Positions 59,038-64,000 of a DNA stretch of 64,000 bases are shown here, in pieces (positions within the stretch are counted from its first letter, which is position 1; each line of letters begins with the position of its first letter). The stretch covers positions 558,001 to 622,000 of the forward strand of contig NZ_QOHJ01000001.1 in NCBI RefSeq assembly GCF_003319185.1. Direction: 5' to 3'. Source of the stretch: Blastococcus sp. TF02A-30 (GTDB lineage: Bacteria; Actinomycetota; Actinomycetes; Mycobacteriales; Geodermatophilaceae). The position numbers and the translations under genes were made by a program. The notes under the pieces were generated by a model, which worked only from the letters and a program-made list of their open reading frames with translations, was not told the DNA's origin and searched no databases.

Positions 59038-60534
59038 CTACGCGGGCGGTGCGGCGCCCCCGGCCGGCGGGCCCTCCCGGCGCAGCCGCACGGTGAACGT
59101 CGCGCCCTCGCCCGGTGCGGTGGTCAGGTCCACCGAGCCGCCGTGCGCGGCCACCAGCGAGGCGACGATCGCCAGCCCCAGCCCGGTGCCGCCGGCGGTC
59201 GACGCCCCGTCGGCCCGGGTCCGGGAGCTGTCGGCCCGGTAGAACCGCTCGAACGCCCGGCGCGCGTCCTCGGGACCCATGCCCGGGCCCTCGTCGGCGA
59301 CCCGCACCTGGACCACGTCGGGGTCCGGGTCGGCGCCCACCGTCACCGTGATCCGCGCGTCGGGCGGGGTGTGGGTGAGCGCGTTGGTGACCAGGTTCCC
59401 CAGCACCTGCCGCAACCGCGCCTCGTCGCCCAGCACGACCGGCACGTCGGCGAGGTCCTCCTCGAGGTGCAGCGAGATGGGCCGTTCGGGCTGGACGGCG
59501 CGGGCGTCGTGCACGGCGTCGCCGGCCAGCTCCGCGAGGTCGACCGGCGCGACGGCGAGGGGGCGGCGCTGGTCGAGCCGGGCCAGCAGCAGGAGGTCCT
59601 CGACGAGCTCGCCCATCCGCGCGCCCTCGGACTCGATGCGCTGCATCAGCCGGGTGACGTCCTCGTCCGTGCCGACCGCGCCCTGCCGGTAGAGCTCCGC
59701 GAACCCGCGGATCGAGGTCAGCGGGGTCCGCAGCTCGTGGCTGGCGTCGGCGACGAACCGGCGCATCTTCTCCTCGGAGCCGCGCGCCTCGGCCTCGGAG
59801 GCCTGCTGCGCGCGGAACGCGCTCTCGATCCGCGACAGCATCCCGTTCAGGGCGCTGGAGAGCCGGCCGACCTCGGTGCGCTGGTCGCCCGCGGGCACGC
59901 GCTGCGACAGGTCGCCGGCCGCGATCGCCTGCGCGGTGCGCTCCACCTCGGCCAGGGGCCGCAGCGAGTTGCGCACCAGCAGGTTCCCGGCGACGGCGAG
60001 GACGCTGAGGACGACGAAGCCGACCACCGCCTCGATCGCGGCCAGCCGCTTGATCGCCCGCTGGTCGGCCTCGAGGTCCAGCCCGACCACCAGCGCGTAA
60101 CCACCGGGCAGCTCGCCGGACATGACCCGCCACCGGGTGCCGTCCTCCGCCCGCACCGTCCGCGGGTGGTGCGCGAAGTCGCCGGCCGCCACGTCGGCGC
60201 CGTCGAGCCGCGGGAGGCTGTCGTCGTCGGCCGGGCCCTGGAAGTCGACGACGGCGTCGGCCTCGGGGGGCAGGCAGCCGGCGTAGGCGCCCTGGGGGGT
60301 GACCCGGTACTCGCCGTCCAGGCAGGCCTGGAGGACCCGGGGGCTGGCCTGCGACACGGTCGAGCGCAGGGACTCGTCCTGCTGGTCGGTCAGGTAGCTG
60401 CGCAGCAGCGACGTGGTGGCCAGCGCGGTCACCAGCAGCGCGACGGCGACCAGGCCCACCAGGAGCGCCACGAGCGTGACCCGCAGCGGGACCCGGGAAC
60501 CGCCGCGCGGTGCCGGGGGGAGGGGAGCGGTCAT
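59038..60534 (-). CDS. Sensor histidine kinase, partner of the adjacent OmpR regulator
   Basis: A 498-aa membrane kinase. Two transmembrane helices (about 18-42 and 165-188) bracket an extracytoplasmic domain with two Cys (71 and 87). A HAMP domain (190-240), the H-box DASHELRTPL with His266, and the catalytic N box (GNLVTNALTH), G1 (VADEGPGMG), F and G2 boxes follow. Its start overlaps the regulator stop (ATGA), placing it second in the operon. It is related to TrcS/TcrY-type kinases. The signal is unknown; the Cys pair could respond to redox or metal. Confidence 0.94.
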   Translation of the reverse strand: MTAPLPPAPRGGSRVPLRVTLVALLVGLVAVALLVTALATTSLLRSYLTDQQDESLRSTVSQASPRVLQACLDGEYRVTPQGAYAGCLPPEADAVVDFQGPADDDSLPRLDGADVAAGDFAHHPRTVRAEDGTRWRVMSGELPGGYALVVGLDLEADQRAIKRLAAIEAVVGFVVLSVLAVAGNLLVRNSLRPLAEVERTAQAIAAGDLSQRVPAGDQRTEVGRLSSALNGMLSRIESAFRAQQASEAEARGSEEKMRRFVADASHELRTPLTSIRGFAELYRQGAVGTDEDVTRLMQRIESEGARMGELVEDLLLLARLDQRRPLAVAPVDLAELAGDAVHDARAVQPERPISLHLEEDLADVPVVLGDEARLRQVLGNLVTNALTHTPPDARITVTVGADPDPDVVQVRVADEGPGMGPEDARRAFERFYRADSSRTRADGASTAGGTGLGLAIVASLVAAHGGSVDLTTAPGEGATFTVRLRREGPPAGGAAPPA

Positions 60535-61256
60535 GCGCCCCGCGGCAGCCGGAGCGTGTACCCGACCCCGCGGATGGTGTGCAGCAGGCGGGGCTCGGTG
60601 GTGTCCACCTTGCGCCGCAGGTAGGAGATGTAGGACTCGACGACGTTGGCCTCGCCGTTGAAGTCGTAGTTCCACACGTGGTCGAGGATCTGCGCCTTGG
60701 ACAGCACCCGGCCGGCGTTGGCCATCAGGTAGCGCAGCAGCTTGAACTCCGTGGGGGAGAGGCTGATCAGCTGCCCGGCCTTGAGGACCTCGTGGCTCTC
60801 CTCGTCCAGCTCGATGTCGGCGAAGGTCAGCCGGGGCGCCTCGGCGGCCTGCTGCGCGCCGGCGGTCCGCCGCAGCACCGCCCGGATGCGCGCGACGACC
60901 TCGTCGAGGCTGAACGGCTTGGTCACGTAGTCGTCACCGCCGAGCGTCAGGCCCGACACCTTGTCCTCGGCCGCGTCACGTGCGGTGAGGAACAGGACCG
61001 GGGTGCGGCGGCCGGACTCGCGCAGCCGCCGGACCACCCCGAAGCCGTCGAGGCCCGGCATCATCACGTCGAGCACGAGCAGGTCGGGCCGGAAGGACTC
61101 CGCCAGCGCGAGCGCCTGGTGCCCGTCCGCCGCGGTCACCACCTCGAAGCCGGCGTAGCGCAGGCTGGCCGACAGCAGCTCCCGGATGTTCGGCTCGTCG
61201 TCCACCACCAGCAGGCGGGCCTCGGGGGCCGGCTGGCGGGTCGCCTCTGCGGACAC
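60531..61256 (-). CDS. OmpR-family response regulator
   Basis: A 241-aa regulator if GTG 61256 is used (GGAGGA just upstream); ATG starts at 61292 or 61301 are also open. The receiver has the acidic pocket DDEP (19-22), phosphoacceptor Asp63 in LLVLDVMMPGLDG and Lys in YVTKPF. The winged-helix effector shows SPTEFKLLRYLMANAGRVLSKAQILDHVWNYDF and ESYISYLRRKVD, typical of the TrcR/TcrX and PrrA group. It is cotranscribed with the kinase. Confidence 0.95.
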   Translation of the reverse strand: MSAEATRQPAPEARLLVVDDEPNIRELLSASLRYAGFEVVTAADGHQALALAESFRPDLLVLDVMMPGLDGFGVVRRLRESGRRTPVLFLTARDAAEDKVSGLTLGGDDYVTKPFSLDEVVARIRAVLRRTAGAQQAAEAPRLTFADIELDEESHEVLKAGQLISLSPTEFKLLRYLMANAGRVLSKAQILDHVWNYDFNGEANVVESYISYLRRKVDTTEPRLLHTIRGVGYTLRLPRGA

Positions 61257-61385
61257 GGTTCCTCCGACGGTGCGTGCCGATGCCGTGGTCATGGGGGCCA
61301 CCCTGGCCGCTCGGGCTGCGGCCTCCCTGGACGCTACCTGTGAATCGCCTGGACGCCCCTCACGCGCCCCTGGCCCCCGGAGCTG

Positions 61386-62156
61386 TCAGCCGCCCATGGC
61401 GCGGCCGAGCCGCCAGTACCCGATCGCGTGGTGCTGCGCCCGGCCCAGGCCCCAGCGGCCGCGCAGGTCCGCCCGCACGGTGCGGACCGCCCCCGACTCC
61501 GCGGCCACCCAGGCGAACAGGTCCTCGCCCGCGGGGCGGTCGAGCCCCGCCACGGCGTCGGCCAGCAGGGTGCTCCCGCCCGGCGGGAGGGTGCCGCGGT
61601 GCAGCCAGCGCAGCTCGACGCCGGCCGGTGCCACCAGGTCCTGCTCCTCCTCGGGCCCGGCCACCTCCAGCAGCGCCACCCCGCGGGTGCCCTCCGGTGC
61701 CGCGGCCAGGATGCGGCTGATCGCCGGCAGCGCCGTCTCGTCGCCGGCCAGCAGCAGCCGGCCGGCCGGGCGGTCGCCCAGCGCGGCGGCGCCGGCGACG
61801 GCCAGCTGCGCGCCCGGTGCGGCGGCCGCCGCCCACGAGGCCGCCGGCCCGTCGCCGTGCAGCACGAAGTCGATCTCCAGCCGGCCCGTCGCGGGGTCCT
61901 GCCGGCGCGCGGTGTAGCTGCGCAGGCTGACCCCGTGCGCGCCGATCGGCCAGACGATGCGGCCGTCGCGGGCCACCTGCGGCCACCGCGGCGCCGGGTC
62001 ACCGACCCTCGGCACGAGGAGGTTGACGGTGGGGCCGGCGGCGGCGACGGCGGCGGCGGTCCCGGTGAGCAGCACCCGGCGGACCGACGGCGTCACGTCC
62101 GCGACCGCGGCGACGGTGAGGACGTCGACCGGGCGGAGGCCGTCAGGGGAGGTCAC
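61386..62156 (-). CDS. Siderophore-interacting protein (FAD-dependent ferric reductase type)
   Basis: A 256-aa SIP-family flavoprotein, which releases iron from ferric siderophores. It has a divergent FAD-binding barrel (VSLRSYTARRQDPATGRLEIDF, with RSYT for the usual RxYT), the HGDGPAASWAAAAAPGAQLAVAG block, LLLAGDETALPAISRILA and FAWVAAESGAVRTVRADLR, plus the C-terminal GYWRLG. GTG 62156 is chosen because the start of the FAD domain follows. No siderophore synthesis or uptake gene is adjacent. It is downstream of the two-component operon by 130 bp on the same strand but that operon reads away from it. Confidence 0.92.
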   Translation of the reverse strand: MTSPDGLRPVDVLTVAAVADVTPSVRRVLLTGTAAAVAAAGPTVNLLVPRVGDPAPRWPQVARDGRIVWPIGAHGVSLRSYTARRQDPATGRLEIDFVLHGDGPAASWAAAAAPGAQLAVAGAAALGDRPAGRLLLAGDETALPAISRILAAAPEGTRGVALLEVAGPEEEQDLVAPAGVELRWLHRGTLPPGGSTLLADAVAGLDRPAGEDLFAWVAAESGAVRTVRADLRGRWGLGRAQHHAIGYWRLGRAMGG

Positions 62157-62466
62157 GTCGCGCCAGGGTAGAGGGGCCCGGAACGGGGGCCGACCCGGCC
62201 GTCCCCGGGGGAATGGGGTCGACCGGGCCGGCGCTCCGGAACGGGACCAGCTCACGCTCCGTGGTCGTCGGAGCGGCGCCAGCGGCGCGGATGCCGGGGG
62301 ATCCCCGTTGATCACCACGCTACGTGACATCTCGGCGTGCGCCAGTGCCCGCACGGGTGAGACCGGTTCCCGAACGGGTGATCGAGGAGTTCCTGTTCCG
62401 CATGTGTGCCGCCGACCCGGCGGGGGCAGGGCAGGGGCAGTTCCGATCCGACGACGGGAGCGCGCG
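62157..62466 (+). other. Intergenic region without a gene
   Basis: About 310 bp between two divergent genes. It contains CGGGG-GAT-CCCCG near 62296 and GC-rich inverted segments. No promoter could be called with confidence and no coding frame looks real. Confidence 0.4.
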
Positions 62467-62676
62467 ATGGCCGACGACCTGCACAAGGGCGACCACGTCA
62501 CCTGGAAGAGCCACGGGAGCACCACCGAAGGCACCGTCGAGCGGAAGATCACCTCGGACACGGAGGCCTCCGGTCGCACGGTGCGGGCCAGCGAGGACGA
62601 CCCGCAGTACGAGGTGAAGAGCGACAAGAGCGGCCGCACCGCGGTGCACAAGCCCTCGGCGCTCGACAAGGACTGA
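62467..62676 (+). CDS. DUF2945-family small protein (tudor-like)
   Basis: A 69-aa protein with the DUF2945 pattern: KGDHVTWKSHGSTTEGTVERKI, DPQYEVKSDKSGRTAVHKPSAL. The domain is a small SH3/tudor-like barrel widespread in actinobacteria, frequently near general stress genes; its function is unknown. ATG 62467 has GGGAG nearby. It is followed after 47 bp by the DUF2795-like gene. Confidence 0.88.
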   Translation: MADDLHKGDHVTWKSHGSTTEGTVERKITSDTEASGRTVRASEDDPQYEVKSDKSGRTAVHKPSALDKD

Positions 62677-62723
62677 CCGCACCGGGCCCCCGCGCGGGGG
62701 CCCCGAACGCCTGAGGAGGCACC

Positions 62724-63182
62724 GTGACCGAGTCCGGAGGCGAGTTCGCCGGCACGTCCGCACGCAGCACCAAGCACAGCCCGCGGGTCGACGAGGAGCT
62801 GGAGCACGAGATCCAGGGGATGCTCAAGGCCGAGCGCGCGACCCGCGCCGAGGAGTGGCGCGAGGTCGAACCCGTCGCCGAGGGCGAGCCGGACCTCACG
62901 GCCGACCCGACCGGCACGCTCGTCGGCGGCGTGCCGGTCGGCATGACCGAGGACGCCGTCGTCGCCCGCGCGGAGATCGCCCGGTGGCTGAACCGGGCGT
63001 CCTTCCCCGGCAGCCGCGACCACCTGGTGGAGGAGGCGCGGGACAACCGCGCGCCGGAGGCCGTGGTCGCCGAGCTCGAGCGGCTGCCGGAGGGGGAGAC
63101 GTTCGAGCGGATCGGCGACGTCGCCCGCGCGCTGGGCTACCCGACCGAGACCGGCCCGGGGGCCGGCGCCAGCGACGTCTAG
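62724..63182 (+). CDS. DUF2795-like protein
   Basis: A 152-aa protein. The N-terminal 50 residues are charged and probably disordered (DEELEHEIQGMLKAERATRAEEW). The C-terminal 70 residues match the DUF2795 helical fold: EIARWLNRASFPGSRDHLVEEARDNRAPEAVVAELERLP. GTG 62724 with GAGGAGG upstream is the start. Members are small actinobacterial proteins of unknown role. It converges on the repeat-containing gene with a 4-bp overlap of stops. Confidence 0.82.
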   Translation: MTESGGEFAGTSARSTKHSPRVDEELEHEIQGMLKAERATRAEEWREVEPVAEGEPDLTADPTGTLVGGVPVGMTEDAVVARAEIARWLNRASFPGSRDHLVEEARDNRAPEAVVAELERLPEGETFERIGDVARALGYPTETGPGAGASDV

Positions 63183-64000
63183 TCCTGCTCGGTAGCGGCT
63201 TCCCGGGCGTCCTCGCTGGCGATCTCCTCCGCCCCCCGGCGGCGGAACAGCTTGGACCCCGGGAAGCCCTTCACCACCTGCCGCAGGTCCTGCACCGTGT
63301 CCAGCAGGTCGTGCACGTCGGTGCCCACGTCCCCGAGGCCCTCCAGCACCGGCAGGATGTCCTCGTCGAGGTGGATCACCAGCTGCGGCATCCGGTCGAT
63401 CAGCGTCACGAGCGCTTCGACCTCCGCCGGCGAGAACGTCGCGGCGAGCCGCCGGACCGCCGGGCCCAGCGCGGTGAGCGCCGGCTCGTAGTCGTCCAGG
63501 ATCGTCGAGGTCCGCCCGACCAGCCCCTCGGTGGTCCCGAGAACCGCCCCCGCGCGCTCGGTCGTCCCGTCGACCTTGCCGATCGCCTCGTCGGCCTTGG
63601 CCTGGGTGCGGCCGACCGCTTCGATGGCGTCGTCGGCCTTGGCCTGGGTGCGGCCGACCGCTTCGATGGCGTCGTCGGCCTTGGCCTGGGTGCGGCCGAC
63701 GGCCTCGATGGCGTCGTCGGCCTTGGCCTGGGTGCGGCCGACGGCCTCGATGGCGTCGTCGGCCTTGGCCTGGGTGCGGCCGACCGCTTCGATGGCGTCG
63801 TCGGCCTTGGCCTGGGTCCGCCCGACCGCTTCGATGGCGTCGTCGGCCTTGGCCTGCGTGCCGGCGACGGCCCCGATGGCGGCGTCCGCGCGGTCGGCGA
63901 TCCCCTCGACGCGGTCCAGGACCGCCGCGATCCGGTCCACGAGCTGCTCGACGCGGCCGACGACGGAAGCCACCTGCGGGACCAGCGCGAGCGCGTCGCC
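63179..64000 (-). CDS. Coiled-coil protein with seven 14-residue repeats (start probably outside window)
   Basis: At least 264 aa, reading leftward. A GTG at 63973 is possible, but the frame stays open to the window edge with sensible residues (ALALVPQVASVVGRVEQLVD), so the true start is likely beyond 64000. The N-terminal half contains seven near-identical heptad-compatible repeats, consensus VGRTQAKADDAIEA, predicting a long amphipathic helix. The C-terminal half has EPALTALGPAVRRLAATFSPAEVEALVTLIDRMPQLV and a DVHDLLDTVQDLRQVVKGFPG segment, reminiscent of helical phasin-like or apolipoprotein-like surface proteins. Function unknown. Confidence 0.8.
   Translation of the reverse strand, partial: GDALALVPQVASVVGRVEQLVDRIAAVLDRVEGIADRADAAIGAVAGTQAKADDAIEAVGRTQAKADDAIEAVGRTQAKADDAIEAVGRTQAKADDAIEAVGRTQAKADDAIEAVGRTQAKADDAIEAVGRTQAKADEAIGKVDGTTERAGAVLGTTEGLVGRTSTILDDYEPALTALGPAVRRLAATFSPAEVEALVTLIDRMPQLVIHLDEDILPVLEGLGDVGTDVHDLLDTVQDLRQVVKGFPGSKLFRRRGAEEIASEDAREAATEQD
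63581..63874 (-). repeat. Seven tandem 42-bp repeats within the coiled-coil gene
   Basis: Seven consecutive 42-bp units begin at 63581 and the seventh at 63833. Internal copies are nearly identical at DNA level with two alternating variants (ACCGCTTCGATGG and ACGGCCTCGATGG). They stay in frame, so copy-number change would alter helix length only. Confidence 0.92.

Noticed and set aside
63581-63874. Possible CRISPR array
   Set aside because: The 42-bp repeats are directly adjacent with no unique spacers and lie in frame inside a coding sequence.

Overview
The window is very GC-rich, densely packed bacterial DNA with many GTG starts and GTGA or ATGA stop/start overlaps. Gene content (unfused cysD and cysN, class I-type PHA synthase, many acyl-CoA dehydrogenases, an actinobacterial-type HrpA helicase, TcrA/PrrA-like two-component genes, small DUF2945 and DUF2795-like proteins) points to an actinobacterium. 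The Geodermatophilaceae (Blastococcus, Geodermatophilus, Modestobacter) are my best guess; this is inference, not a database result.

Region 1 (1 to about 9693) is a phage-derived integrative element. It carries a tyrosine integrase running off the left edge, an XRE-type repressor, a divergent AlpA/Xis-like protein, a Cys/His protein, a large primase-polymerase/ATPase, two small unknown genes, a single HK97-type major capsid gene, a type II restriction-modification pair and a small HTH protein. It ends at a 47-nt fragment matching the 3' end of tRNA-Lys(UUU), which I read as the distal attachment site. No terminase, portal, protease or tail gene is present. The layout recalls the small phiRv1/phiRv2 elements of Mycobacterium tuberculosis and phage satellites.

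Region 2 (9.7-32.1 kb) is mostly chromosomal housekeeping and accessory genes: a RibD/DHFR-like reductase, a YjbR protein, an envelope operon (PAP2-like/kinase-like fusion, a frameshifted lipoprotein, an AglD-type flippase-like protein), an orphan betaine-type binding lipoprotein, phaC with a PHA depolymerase-like gene, acyl-CoA dehydrogenases, a hemerythrin, a YihY/BrkB protein, two MFS exporters (one with a MarR regulator), a short membrane protein behind a foldable leader, and hrpA.

Region 3 (32.1-53.1 kb) is one catabolic unit. A TetR regulator is divergent from a long co-directional series: a peptide-type ABC importer (five genes), two SDRs, two zinc-less MDR reductases, an ADP-forming acyl-CoA synthetase, a pair of acyl-CoA dehydrogenases, two crotonases, a metallo-beta-lactamase-fold enzyme, an MFS transporter and a ThDP enzyme. 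Near-identical 16-bp palindromes (CCGACCG-NN-CGGTCGG) lie before the TetR gene, at the ABC promoter, and before a convergent VOC gene at the far end, defining a probable local regulon. The substrate is unknown.

Region 4 (53.1-64 kb) holds an HTH protein divergent from an RsbW-like kinase, a P450, cysND, a PaaI-type thioesterase, an OmpR-type two-component system, a siderophore-interacting protein, two small stress-type proteins, and a coiled-coil protein built on seven near-identical 42-bp repeats, reaching the right edge. No complete tRNA, rRNA, IS element or CRISPR array was found.
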